Source: JADFRG01 sp036986135 (lineage in GTDB: Bacteria > Chloroflexota > Anaerolineae > Anaerolineales > E44-bin32). From it: a stretch of DNA of 64,000 nt. The notes beneath the pieces were generated by a model. The model was given only the letters and a program-made list of their open reading frames with translations. It made no database searches and was not told the DNA's origin. Positions 17,661-28,900 of this stretch are shown in pieces (the first letter of the stretch is position 1; each line of letters opens with the position of its first letter). The DNA is taken from contig BTQZ01000005.1 of NCBI GenBank assembly GCA_036986135.1, positions 1 to 64,000 of the forward strand, in the 5' to 3' direction. The position numbers and the translations under genes are program-made.

Positions 17661-17751
17661 CTAGGACGTCGGTTTTCTTCCGGTGGCAGTCTTGGGCAGT
17701 TCGTCCACGAACTGGATCCAGCGCGGGCGCTTATAGTCCGCCATCTCGCGT
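17661..17751 (-). pseudogene. C-terminal remnant of an acyl-CoA synthetase/ligase
   Basis: On the minus strand one frame reads ...REMADYKRPRWIQFV, continues as DELPKTATGRKPTS and then stops at TAG. This closely resembles the last part of AMP-forming acyl-CoA synthetases (benzoate-CoA ligase type), where YKRPRWIxFVDELPKTATGK carries the catalytic lysine. Upstream of about 17751 the similarity ends in unrelated sequence. Only about 30 codons therefore survive, and the catalytic lysine position reads Arg followed by Lys (GRK). It is a decayed fragment, not a functional gene. Support is my reading of the motif only. Confidence 0.65.
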
Positions 17752-17797
17752 CGTTGTAGGATCCGCCTACGGGGGCCGAACTACGGACCCTAGAGAA

Positions 17798-17827
17798 GCC
17801 AGGGAGTCCAAGCTACTGCTCTCTGGC
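17798..17827 (-). terminator. possible glmS terminator hairpin
   Basis: GCCAGGGAG at 17798-17806 pairs with CTCTCTGGC at 17819-17827 (one G-U pair). It lies 36 bases beyond the glmS stop. The minus-strand tract that follows (CTTCTCT) is pyrimidine-rich but not a clean U-run, so function is uncertain. Confidence 0.4.
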
Positions 17828-17862
17828 CTCATCGACAGATGGCTCGATGTTGGCTGCCGTCG

Positions 17863-19704
<1,842 letters not shown>

Positions 19705-19799
19705 CGTTCCTCTCCTGATTTAGGTTACAAGGCTGATGCCACTGTCTGAGGTTTGGCCGCGGCGTTGCCGCCCGGCATTGTTCCCAGGTACCGAATGAA

Positions 19800-19957
19800 G
19801 AAAGGTGCGGGCGGTGGCACGCCCGGAGGGTATCCGCTGATCCTTCGATCTTCCCGGTCCGGCAGTGGAGAGCCGCCGGATCGTTCCGGTTAGCCCCGCC
19901 GCGCGGCGGGGAACCCTCTCCCTCGTCACCCCGGCATATCGCCGGGGCCTTGCGCTT
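19800..19957 (-). ncRNA. candidate glmS-ribozyme-like leader element
   Basis: The untranslated leader of glmS contains, in order on the minus strand, AAGCGC (19957-19952), a stem GCCCCGGC/GCCGGGG with loop GATAT, then GACGAGG (19927-19921). Next come a GAGAG arm, a GC-rich hairpin insert, CCGGAACGATCCGGCGG, and a CTCTCC arm that can pair with the GGAGAG arm. The order GCGC, stem P1, GACGAGG, P2 arm, GGCGG, P2 arm matches the glmS self-cleaving ribozyme layout. The GCGCC at the cleavage end reads GCGCA and the insert is extra, so it may be a variant or a chance-like attenuator. A covariance-model search would settle it. Confidence 0.4.
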
Positions 19958-20036
19958 ACCTTTCTAGCCTATGCTCGTTGCTCCCTTACACCTCCCTTTC
20001 TCGATGCTGGGATGGAGCCAGCAAGACGGGGCCGAC

Positions 20037-20042
20037 ATTATA
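20037..20042 (-). promoter_or_regulatory. -10 box for the glmS transcript
   Basis: Minus-strand TATAAT at 20042-20037 lies about 330 bases before glmS. It would start a transcript near 20030 that includes the structured leader. The -35 region is weak. Confidence 0.5.
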
Positions 20043-20071
20043 CACGCGACCCTATCAGAAAGTTCCCCGCA

Positions 20072-20106
20072 GGGGGGGATTGCTTCGTCGCTACGCTCGC
20101 AATGAC
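20072..20106. repeat. REP-like repeat (minus-strand form begins GTCATTGCGAGCG)
   Basis: The segment reads G-rich, then ATTGCTTCGTCGCTACGCTC and GCAATGAC; the minus strand begins GTCATTGCGAGCGTAGCG. Repeats of this type are widespread as dispersed intergenic elements in unrelated bacteria. Only one copy was noticed in this window. It lies between plsC and the glmS leader, where it forms a partly palindromic core (GCGAGCGTAGC). Confidence 0.6.
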
Positions 20107-20124
20107 GATTCGATGATTCTGGCT

Positions 20125-20817
20125 TCACAACATTTCGATCGTATCGGTCGTCGCGTGGCTCAGATCCGAATAGACCCCTCGTCGCTCCTCCGGCAGCATC
20201 TCCGACAAGACGTACATCGCTTCGTCGGTCATCATTCGCAGGCGATCGTGATTCCACCGCCCCTGCATTTCTTTGTACTGGAACGGCCGCCCCACACGAA
20301 TGACGATCGGCGCCAGGTTGTTTCTACCGACGATCAGTGTGGGATAGCCCTTTGTGCCTTCGATTGCGACCGGAACAATGGGTGCCCCACTCTTCAGAGC
20401 CAAGTAGGCCAGTCCGGACTTGGCGCGCTGAAGGCTGGGATTTCGTGTGCCTTCGGGCGCTACCAGCAGCACTTCGCCGGCTTCAAGAACGGCCAGCGCC
20501 TTGCGAAGCGCGCCGCGATCCACTTCATCCCGCCGGACGGGGATCACATCCCACAATCGAGGGAAAATGCCCCATCCGGGAATGCCGAATACATCATGGC
20601 GCGCCAATGGGATGGCATTTCTGGGCAGTACGCTCAGCACCACAATAGGATCGATAAATGCGATGTGATTGAATATCACAATCGCCGATCCATGCGCGGG
20701 AAGGTTCTCGATGTTTTCGGCTCTGCCAAACCTGGCCAGGAGCCGATACCCGACCTGGTGGATCAGCCATCGGAGGATCCTTCGCCTGCCCTCCAGACGT
20801 TCGTGATCGTAGTTCAA
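20125..20817 (-). CDS. plsC: 1-acyl-sn-glycerol-3-phosphate acyltransferase family protein
   Basis: A 230-residue PlsC-type acyltransferase of phospholipid synthesis or a related acyl-transfer reaction. Motif I appears as NHIAFIDP (the His-Asp pair of NHX4D is present), motif II region FGIPGWGIFPRLWDVIPVRR, motif III LLVAPEGTR, and motif IV PIVPVAIEGT. A short hydrophobic stretch near residues 60-75 could associate with the membrane. It is the last gene of the minus-strand block, 109 bases downstream of cmk, an arrangement (cmk-plsC) seen in many bacteria. Acyl donor and acceptor cannot be told from sequence. Confidence 0.87.
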   Translation of the reverse strand: MNYDHERLEGRRRILRWLIHQVGYRLLARFGRAENIENLPAHGSAIVIFNHIAFIDPIVVLSVLPRNAIPLARHDVFGIPGWGIFPRLWDVIPVRRDEVDRGALRKALAVLEAGEVLLVAPEGTRNPSLQRAKSGLAYLALKSGAPIVPVAIEGTKGYPTLIVGRNNLAPIVIRVGRPFQYKEMQGRWNHDRLRMMTDEAMYVLSEMLPEERRGVYSDLSHATTDTIEML

Positions 20818-20926
20818 CGGTGGCTCCGATGCAGTGGATGCGGATCTGGAGCCAATGGATTTGGACGGATTGGAGATCTCCCTTAGCAGACCTGCAACTC
20901 AGGAGCGCTTCCTGAGATTCATTGAA

Positions 20927-21610
20927 TTATCCTTGCACGAGCTCGAGCGCCCGTTCCAGCACCTCTTCGAAGCTCATATGGGTGGAATCAATGATCACTG
21001 CATTTTCGGCCGCTTGCAGCGGCGCCAGATCACGACTGGAGTCGATGTGATCGCGGGTACGCATGGCTTCCAAGACCTCTTCATATTCAACCTCTTCTCC
21101 GCGGGCCAGCCGCTCTTCATGTCGACGCCTGGCGCGCTCCTCTACCGAAGCCTCGAGAAAAATCTTCAAGTCGGCTTCGGGAAGCACAACCGTGCCTATG
21201 TCGCGGCCAACCATGACCACCTTGCCCCGCCTGCCGATCTCTCGCTGCCTCTTCGTCATGGCCCGTCTGACTCCGGAGTAGGCAGAAACTTCGGAAACGT
21301 TGGCATCCACGGCTTCAGTCCGGAGCTCCCAGGTCACGTCTTCCCCATTCATGATGACATCATATTGTCGACCATCTGGCTTGGATGGAGGACGCACATC
21401 GATCGAGAGTTCGAAGGCCAACTCTGAGATGCGCTTTTCATCGCTGGGCGGGATCCCTGCCTGCAGGCCGGCAAGCGTGGCCGCTCGATACATGACCCCG
21501 GTATCGAAGTAGAGATATCCCAACTGGGTGGCCAGATGTTGTGCGAGCGTCGACTTGCCCGAGGCAGCTGGGCCGTCGATGGCAATGAGACTGTCGCGCT
21601 CAGGGCTCAA
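20927..21610 (-). CDS. cmk: cytidylate kinase
   Basis: Phosphorylates CMP and dCMP to the diphosphates. The 227-residue protein has P-loop GPAASGKST near residue 13, the YFDTGVMYRAATL substrate helix, the NGEDVTWELRTE insert region, VGRDIGTVVLPEADLKIFL and the EERARRRHEE lid. The normal reading IAIDGPAASGKS has no ATG or GTG just ahead. The best start is TTG 21610, which lies 11 bases inside the end of the upstream GT-C gene, with GGAGG further upstream. This overlap ties cmk to the glycan-assembly block. CMP recycling could matter if the pathway uses CDP-activated intermediates, but that is speculative. Confidence 0.92.
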   Translation of the reverse strand: MSPERDSLIAIDGPAASGKSTLAQHLATQLGYLYFDTGVMYRAATLAGLQAGIPPSDEKRISELAFELSIDVRPPSKPDGRQYDVIMNGEDVTWELRTEAVDANVSEVSAYSGVRRAMTKRQREIGRRGKVVMVGRDIGTVVLPEADLKIFLEASVEERARRRHEERLARGEEVEYEEVLEAMRTRDHIDSSRDLAPLQAAENAVIIDSTHMSFEEVLERALELVQG

Positions 21611-23336
21611 GCTCAACAGGAGGCAATTCCTCCACTCCGGCCACGTCCTTGCGAACCAGCAGGACCCAGCGATCGGGCACAGTAGGCGCATCGCGGATCA
21701 CCAGCCAGCTGATCAAGTCAGGTGGCAGCCAGCCGGTCCAGCCCCAGCTTTCGCCTATCGTGACCGACTGTCCCAGGTACTCACCCGGCAACGGGGCCCC
21801 TTCGCGCGTGATGACGAGGGCGGGGCTCCCGGAGCCTTCGAACGCGGGGAAATCGCGCGTCGCCCAGGCAAGCGCCGAAGATGGCCGATCGCTCATCTCG
21901 ATCGGAAGCGCATCCGGCCGCCCGGATTCAGCACGAGAGAGAGTGCGCAGCGACTCGCGCAGGGCGATGAGGCCAAGCGTACTGGCTTGCGGGCGGTAAA
22001 GCTCTCTTGCGGTGGGTTCTCCAAAGTTTAGCGCGGCCCCCGCGGAAATGCTCGCTCCCAACAAGACCAGAATTGCCGCCCCACCGGCGATGGGCAACGC
22101 GACCTCCCTCGACCAACCCGTCGCGAGCAGGATCAAGGCCAGCCCAGCGAGCCCGATCCCCATGGCGGCAGCCGCAAATTGGGTGGGGATTCCAAGGAAG
22201 GTCTGCAAGTACTCCAGCCCACTGACACCCGCACGCAGCTGGAGATAGGCAAACGCCATCAAGGCCACTATCGCTCCGGTAAAACCGATTGCCAACCAAA
22301 CATTCTCGGGCTGAAAAACCCTGTCCAGCAATGCGCTAATAACGAGACCAGCCAATAGCGTGAGCGGAATTGCGATCCAAACAATATCAGCCGGCTCGCG
22401 CCCCCGATAGAGAACGATCACAAGAACGGCGCCAATCGCCCAACTGGCTAAGAATGCCTCCACGGCATTCCCTTTTCTGAACCTACCTATAACGCCGATA
22501 CCCCCCGCCACAGAAACCAGCGGTTCATACGCGAGCAGCATTACCAATAGCGTAGCGGTCGCGATTCCGCTGCTCTTAAACCATCCGCTCACCCATTTTC
22601 CCAGCCCCGCGAAGATGCCCTGCAGCGAGTCAGGAAAGATACCTGCCCCGGTGGCTACCAGCACTGCGATCGTACCCGCTATGGCGAGTCCTTTAAGCCA
22701 AGATTGGGATTTTGGGATCGGGTAAGCGAGTGTCGCCCCCGGATTGGTGCGCCGTCTGCGGAGAACCGCGAATACTCCGGCCCCCGCTCCGATGCTCGTC
22801 AAGCCTGTCAGCGCCGCAGGGCCGGACGCCAGCGCCAGGCCGAGGAAAACTGCCGACCATTCAATGCGCCCACTGACCAGCAGGAACGCAGCCGCTGTGA
22901 TGCCTAGGGCTGCGAGAGTCGTTCCGTCTGCAGTGCGGGAGGCAGTCCATAGAACTGGGGAAATTGCCAACAGCAGGGCGCTCATGAATGCCGGACCGCG
23001 GCCGATCTGGCGCCGCAGGAGCGCCGGGGTCAGTATCAGCGCCACACCGGCCAGCGCGGGAGCCCAGCGCGCGGCGGCTTCGCTCTCTCCGCCTAGGGTG
23101 AACGCCAGGCTGGTAAGTGTTCGGTGTGCGGGAGATCCGGAGCCGGCAAGCGCTTCACTCGAAGTAACAGCCGCGAGCGCGTGCTCGGCTTCACTATCGG
23201 TCAGTGGGTATAGATCGAGCCTTGCCAACCGCAGCCACATTGCGAGCAGCACGACCAGTGCGTAGAGCAGAACTTCCAGCGAGAGGGAGGCCTGACCCTC
23301 GGGCAGGGTTTCCTGCTTGGAAGGCGCCTTCGTCAT
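21600..23336 (-). CDS. GT-C fold membrane glycosyltransferase-like protein
   Basis: A 578-residue polytopic membrane protein with roughly a dozen hydrophobic segments, resembling GT-C enzymes of the PMT/ArnT superfamily. The first external loop carries the acidic motif YPLTDSEAEHA near residue 48, where GT-C enzymes place their catalytic Asp/Glu. After about residue 470 comes an extracytoplasmic C-terminal domain (LGQSVTIGESWGWTGWLPPDL). GT-C enzymes transfer sugars from polyprenyl-phosphate donors on the outer face of the membrane; the specific sugar and acceptor are unknown. Its ATG overlaps the upstream DUF2298 stop by four bases (ATGA), and its own end overlaps cmk. Confidence 0.75.
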   Translation of the reverse strand: MTKAPSKQETLPEGQASLSLEVLLYALVVLLAMWLRLARLDLYPLTDSEAEHALAAVTSSEALAGSGSPAHRTLTSLAFTLGGESEAAARWAPALAGVALILTPALLRRQIGRGPAFMSALLLAISPVLWTASRTADGTTLAALGITAAAFLLVSGRIEWSAVFLGLALASGPAALTGLTSIGAGAGVFAVLRRRRTNPGATLAYPIPKSQSWLKGLAIAGTIAVLVATGAGIFPDSLQGIFAGLGKWVSGWFKSSGIATATLLVMLLAYEPLVSVAGGIGVIGRFRKGNAVEAFLASWAIGAVLVIVLYRGREPADIVWIAIPLTLLAGLVISALLDRVFQPENVWLAIGFTGAIVALMAFAYLQLRAGVSGLEYLQTFLGIPTQFAAAAMGIGLAGLALILLATGWSREVALPIAGGAAILVLLGASISAGAALNFGEPTARELYRPQASTLGLIALRESLRTLSRAESGRPDALPIEMSDRPSSALAWATRDFPAFEGSGSPALVITREGAPLPGEYLGQSVTIGESWGWTGWLPPDLISWLVIRDAPTVPDRWVLLVRKDVAGVEELPPVELEP

Positions 23337-25984
23337 CCCGCAGACCCTCTAGAATAAATACGCACCGACCCGTTGTCAAAGACCTTATTCATAAAGATCT
23401 CGAATTTACCTTCGTTCAGTCTCAAGTAAGTCGAGAGCTCCAGCGGGCCGACATAAACGTAGTCGATTCCGTACTTATCAAGAAGCTCAACCGCCTCGGG
23501 CCAACTCGATGTCTCATATAACCGCTGGATGTCGCCCTGGCGCGATCCTTGCGGCTCGGCGTCTCCTCGCCACTGCACTTCATGTCCGCCCCAGCCCAGT
23601 ACGGTCGGCAGCCCGGTGTGGGTCGACACGCGCGCATATTGACTGTAGCTGCCCCCGATGGCTTCCGCGATCACGCCCCTGGGCAGGGTTTCGTTGATCC
23701 ACTGGATCGCATCGTAGTCCGCCGTGCTTTGGCTGGCAAGGTAGGCGTTTCCATCCAATGTCCTGCCCCCGCCGGGATTAAACCCATTGGTCTTGGTCCA
23801 TGTCGCCAGTAGGGGATAGACGAGACCCAGCACCAGCGGAAAGAAGACCGCTACTTTGCCAACCTGGGGCAATCGGATGCTGGCAGGCCATAGCTCCACG
23901 CATGCGTAGGCGGCCGCCAGGCCCCAGAGAATCCAGGCCGAATAGTAAAACTTGAATACGGTATTCATGCGCGTGCCGAACAGGTCCCGTAAATAGACGA
24001 ACTCCGGCGTAAGCACCAGGAGCGCACCGACCCCGATCAGCAGGATCGCGAAGGGCCAGACTGTATCCGATTTTTCCTGATCCGATTCCTTACCAGCAAC
24101 CACTAATAGCCAGGTGCTCACTCCCAGGGTGAGGCCAAGGACCAGTACGGTCCCAGAGAACAGCAGCCGGCGCTCGAGGCCCTCCTCCAGAACTGCGCGT
24201 ATCCCTTCCTGCACGGTGCCTCCCGAGGCGCCCAGGCCACGCAGCGCGTTTTCGAGCAGGATCGGGTCGCCAATTACCGCTGCGTAGTTCGCGGCGCCAA
24301 ACAGCAGCGCCACAATCAACAGCAAGAGCGGAATCCCGAGCCCTACTTTCCAGATCAGCGCGCGATGGCCGCTTTTGCCCCGGCCTCGCCAGATCAGCCA
24401 GACCACGATCGGAATAAAAGAGACGCCAAACATCACGACAAACTGCTGGATCCGCGTGGGGAACATCACGTTGGCTACGATGCCGCTGGCCTGGGAAGCG
24501 AAGCTCGGGTACCAGGGCAGGTACAGCAAGATGGCCGCGGCTCCCAATGAAAGGCCGGTGTAGAGCAGCCTTGGCGCCCACAAGCTGAAGCGATCTCGGC
24601 GGCTGACCCACGCCAGAGCCGCGATAAGGAGCGCAAGGTAGATCGGCGAATCCCAGGTGTTCAGGAAGGCCAGACTGCCGAACAGCCAGGCTGAAAACAC
24701 AAACTCCTCCCGCCGCAAGGAAACAGGCAGCACTCCGATCAAAACCAACAGGAACACAGCGGCCAGGGTCAGTCCCACGACTGCGATCAGCACCTCGACC
24801 GAGGCGCGCTGAATGGCCTCCAGCACGGAAAGTGCTTCAGACCCCGTCGCGCCCAGGATCCCGCGCAGCAAGATCAGGGAGAGCACGATCCCGCCGATCA
24901 CCCATGCCACCCGCGTGAGGCGCTCGCGGGAAAGTCTCGATTGCGCTAGACGCAGATCACCGCGTATTCCGCCCAGGTAAATCTGCAAGGAGAATGCGAC
25001 CGCCATCAGTGCATAGGGAATCGCAAGCAAGTGTGGGTGATTGTCGGCCAGTAGGAATGAGAAGAATGGGAATTCGTCGATCACCTCGATATCGACGCCG
25101 GCCAAATTGACGTCCCTAACCACACGCGAGGCGCGCCACCACCAGAGGAAACGGTCGGGAATCCATCTCGCCTCCGATACTGGGGGATCCGAGAGCTGCT
25201 TGATGTCGAGCCATTCCCAGAAGCTGGACTGCATCTCGCCGCTTGGGAGTTGCTGCCAAAACAACTGTCTCGAATACAGAACGTCCAAGAAGCCTTCCAA
25301 GTTGCCGGCAACCAAGACAAACAACGGCGCGAGCAGTGGAACCAGCAGATTCGGCGCCTTCGTTCCCCCAGCCCGTGCGGCGAGCAGGTTATACAGGATC
25401 GAGTAGCTTGCGGTCGCCACCATGGCAAACCACAGGGCATTGGCCAGATTGAAGGCCATGCCGCTGGAAGCGCCAGTCAGTTGAGTGAGCAAGGAGATCA
25501 TCACGTAGCCGAAGTAGTAATAGGAGATTCCGTAGCCGGAGAGCCAAGGGTCCAAGGGCGGGAACGATTCCGACCGGAGAATGCCATTGAGGAAGGCCAG
25601 CTCCATGGGCTTCTCCGTGAACTGGATCTCAGGGTTATTGGCCCGGACGAATGCCCACACCAGGTAGCTAACTCCGAAAAGCACTTCCATGCCAATCAGC
25701 GTCCGGCGATTGGCTGTGATCCAGTTTATGATTTCTTTCCGCTTGCCGCGCAGGGCCCACAAGCTCAGGGAGCCCAGCAGAATGAGTGCGCCGACGGCTC
25801 CTCCAAGGTTGTTCGGGATGAGTTCTATGCTAGCGCCGAGCCACAGTACATAACTGGCGCCCAGCAGACCGAGCGGGCGCGCGAACGCGTAGCCTCGGTC
25901 TGGAAGACGGTGAAAGATGCGGTAGGTTAAGGGAAAGGCCAGCAGGCCCAGCAGGCTGGCAACCAGCCACCAGGCAACGATCAA
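23333..25984 (-). CDS. DUF2298 (Chloroflexota/archaeal 'YYY') multispanning membrane protein
   Basis: An 883-residue protein with about 15-18 hydrophobic segments, belonging to the DUF2298 'YYY' family. The hallmark tri-tyrosine motif appears as GISYYYFGYVM near residue 160. Further landmarks are the DNHPHLLAIPYALM segment, MNTVFKFYYSAWILWG near residue 670, and an external C-terminal domain with THTGLPTVLGWGGHEVQW. It starts at TTG overlapping the preceding stop by four bases. Its N-terminus (VAWWLVASLLGLLAFPL) is closely similar to residues in the C-terminal half of the neighbouring 1616-residue protein, so the two are paralogues. Function in the family is unproven; GT-C-like glycosyl transfer is inferred. 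Confidence 0.82.
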   Translation of the reverse strand: MIVAWWLVASLLGLLAFPLTYRIFHRLPDRGYAFARPLGLLGASYVLWLGASIELIPNNLGGAVGALILLGSLSLWALRGKRKEIINWITANRRTLIGMEVLFGVSYLVWAFVRANNPEIQFTEKPMELAFLNGILRSESFPPLDPWLSGYGISYYYFGYVMISLLTQLTGASSGMAFNLANALWFAMVATASYSILYNLLAARAGGTKAPNLLVPLLAPLFVLVAGNLEGFLDVLYSRQLFWQQLPSGEMQSSFWEWLDIKQLSDPPVSEARWIPDRFLWWWRASRVVRDVNLAGVDIEVIDEFPFFSFLLADNHPHLLAIPYALMAVAFSLQIYLGGIRGDLRLAQSRLSRERLTRVAWVIGGIVLSLILLRGILGATGSEALSVLEAIQRASVEVLIAVVGLTLAAVFLLVLIGVLPVSLRREEFVFSAWLFGSLAFLNTWDSPIYLALLIAALAWVSRRDRFSLWAPRLLYTGLSLGAAAILLYLPWYPSFASQASGIVANVMFPTRIQQFVVMFGVSFIPIVVWLIWRGRGKSGHRALIWKVGLGIPLLLLIVALLFGAANYAAVIGDPILLENALRGLGASGGTVQEGIRAVLEEGLERRLLFSGTVLVLGLTLGVSTWLLVVAGKESDQEKSDTVWPFAILLIGVGALLVLTPEFVYLRDLFGTRMNTVFKFYYSAWILWGLAAAYACVELWPASIRLPQVGKVAVFFPLVLGLVYPLLATWTKTNGFNPGGGRTLDGNAYLASQSTADYDAIQWINETLPRGVIAEAIGGSYSQYARVSTHTGLPTVLGWGGHEVQWRGDAEPQGSRQGDIQRLYETSSWPEAVELLDKYGIDYVYVGPLELSTYLRLNEGKFEIFMNKVFDNGSVRIYSRGSAG

Positions 25985-28900
25985 GTCAGGACCTCGTAGA
26001 TGGTCGTGGAGCCGTTGCGATAGACCGCGCGCAGGATGCCCAGGGACTCCATAACCTCAAACTTCTTGATCCCGCCGGTGGGACAGGCGAGAGCCGAGCC
26101 CAGCATTTCACATTGGCTTGCCGGGACATCGAGCGTTCGCTGTCCGACGAGCCTGCCCGACATATCACAAGTCACCCGCCCTCCCCCATCGATGGGCTGA
26201 CATTGGTCGAAACTCTCGTAGTAAAGCTTCTCCAATTCGCCGACGACAATATAGCGTACATCATACTGGGAGAGGAAATCGATCGCCTCGGACGGTGAGG
26301 GGGTCACATAGAAGCTCGAAATGTCCTCCGCGCGCGTGGGAACATCGAGCGACTCCACCACCGCGCGCTGCTGGCGCTGGTGCCAGCTCCACCCAAGCAC
26401 CGTGGGGAGTCCGGTATAGATGGAGAAGCGCGAGCCCCATCGATACTCCGGAATCTGGGCCTCAACGATCACGGGCGAGCCCTTCACGTTCTCCTGCATC
26501 CACTGGATGGCCTCGTAATCTCCGGCCAGGCTGATCTGCTGCCCGAGGTCATCATAGATCGCCTCCTTCATAAATGCCATGCCATCCAGCGAAATGGGAG
26601 TCAGGGGAGTCATGCGATCACGGATCTTGGCGAACGTGGCCGTGAGCGGATAAAGCGCAGCGCCAAACAGCGCCGCGGCAAAGACCGCGCTCCATGCCCA
26701 GCGTGCGCGCGGTCCCCAGGCCGGCAGATCGGCCAACAACCAAACCAGCGCCGCGCTGCCCGCCATGGTGAACAGGGTCCACACCTGCAGGTAGAACTTG
26801 AAGACCGTATTCATACGTCCAATATCGCCGACCAGCACGACGGCCTCGACCAGGAAGGTCAGCGCGGCAGCGGTACCCACCATGACCAGCGCTATGCGTT
26901 TCTCTATGGGAAAGTTGCGTCGAAGGACGAGGGCGCCACTCCACACGAAAACCAGCGCCACGAGTGGGGCAATACTGAATCCGTCGGCGGTGAGAAATGC
27001 GACGGCAATAGCAGAAGCCAGCACCACCGCGATGATGAGCCCAAAGTAAGGTCGTATCCGGCTGAGGGACGAGAGCGGGGTGGCGGCCATCCACTGGCGC
27101 GTTTCCCAGGCCAGCCAGGGCAGCAGGACGACCAGGAAGAGCCCGTGGACGGTAACGTAGCTGTCGATCGATGTACGCGATCCTTGCCAGAGGTCTACCT
27201 CGGTATACCCGGCTCCATACCAGATGTAGTAGGGGCGGAAAAGCAAGTTGGCGAGCAATAGGAGCACTGCTGCGCTGACCACCGCCTCGACCGCGGCTCT
27301 CAAGGTGAAGCCGCGCTCACGGATCACGGGCGCGGCCGCCACTGCCAGCGCGCCCAGCGTCCAGTACACGGGAAAATCCCAGGTGTTGGTCGGCGCAAGG
27401 ACCCCGATCGTAAGGGCGCCCATTCCAATCGCCAGAATTCGATCCACCCACCGGAGCGCAATGCCTTTATCGGCCGCAAGCACCCAGGAGATCGCCCAGG
27501 CTAATGCCAGCACCGTCAGGGGCAGGCTGATCATGTGCGCGTGCAGGTCGGCGTACAGGAAGGTGAAGAAGGGGAACTCCGTAATAGGACCCGCTTCACC
27601 CGGTCCGGCGGCGATTGCCCGGCTTGGTTCCCAGTACCAGTTGTTCAATCCGATCGGAAGCCGATCCTGCTGCGAAAGCACTCTGCCGAGTCCTACGGCG
27701 GCATCGGCCACCCCCAGTGACGTGCCGTCACCACCGCGCGCGCCCACTTCTTCCAGCGCTCCATAAATCAACCGGACCGTCCCCAGGTTGCCCAAGACCA
27801 CCAGCGCAAGCGCGGCGGCCAGGCCCGCTACCCTGGGGCTCACGGCTCGCACTGCGTCGTAGGCCTTTCCCGCTCGCGCCACCAGATTGGTGCCGACCGC
27901 GTAGGCAGCCAGGGCGGACAAGGAGAACAAGGTGGGGAGCACGAGGTTGTAGGCCACGGAGGGGATCAGGCCGAGCAATTTGATCGGAGTGCCGACCAGC
28001 ACGAATCCGAAGTAGTAGTAGTTGATGTAACCGCCCGCATACCAGGGATCGTAGGGCGGGAAGGTCGAGCTGCGAAGCACCGCATTTAGATAAGAAAAAT
28101 CCATCGGCTTCTCGCCGCCGAGGTAGCGGTGCCATAGATCCGGATTGCCAATCCGAATGGCGAGATCAAACAGGAAGAATCCAAGGGCCAGGGCCTCAAT
28201 GAAGAGAATTTCTCGGCGTCGTTCGCGGAAAAGCGCGAGCAGGGCCTCTCGATCCCGCCATGCGAGGGCCGCCGAAACGGCAGCCAGCAGCAGCACCATC
28301 AATAGGATGGTGCCCCGCGTGTAGCGAAGACCGAGGCTTGCGGCCATCCAACTCGCCCAGGCAATGAATAGTAGAGCGACCAGCTTGCTGAGTGGATAGC
28401 CACCGTCGCGCAGCCCAGGGAAGGCGGTCCGTACGAGCGGGAATGCCAGCAGGCCGAGGACGCCCAATATCAGCCACCATGCGACGACTCCCAGTGGCTG
28501 CGATCGATTGATGAGGCTCTCCCGGGAGAAGAGCTCGGACCATGTACCCCCGGCTTGCTGAATCTCTAGCTGCTCCTCCGTGAGCAGCAGGTCCGGCGGA
28601 ACGGACCCGATTTCATTCGGGGGCAGATTCTGCACGCGAGAGACATCCACGCTGGCAAGCCGGGCTTGCACATCCTCCGGATCGAAACCGGGTTGCTTGG
28701 CAAAAATGAGCACCTTGGGATGGTCGTACACCGTGAAGGGTTCTTCAGCGAGCTGGTCCTTGAATTCAAACGGGCCGATCCGGGGGTTACGCTCGAACGT
28801 GGCGATCAGCTCGTATCCCAGTTTCCCCTGAACCTCTCCGGGCTCAGCTGCGGCTGCACAGACCTCCACCGCAACGCCATTAGGGCAGTCGAACAATGCC

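Larger units (their letters stand above)
17226..17862. other. gene-poor region with hairpins and a gene remnant
   Basis: About 640 bases between the exporter operon and the end of glmS. It contains no intact gene. Visible are a hairpin at 17558-17582 with near-complementary CGCGGGAGATA and TATCTCGCG arms, a perfect 9-bp hairpin at 17600-17625, a ligase remnant at 17661-17751, and a hairpin beyond the glmS stop at 17798-17827. The portion 17226-17550 may hold the exporter promoter, but I see no convincing -35/-10 pair. Confidence 0.5.
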
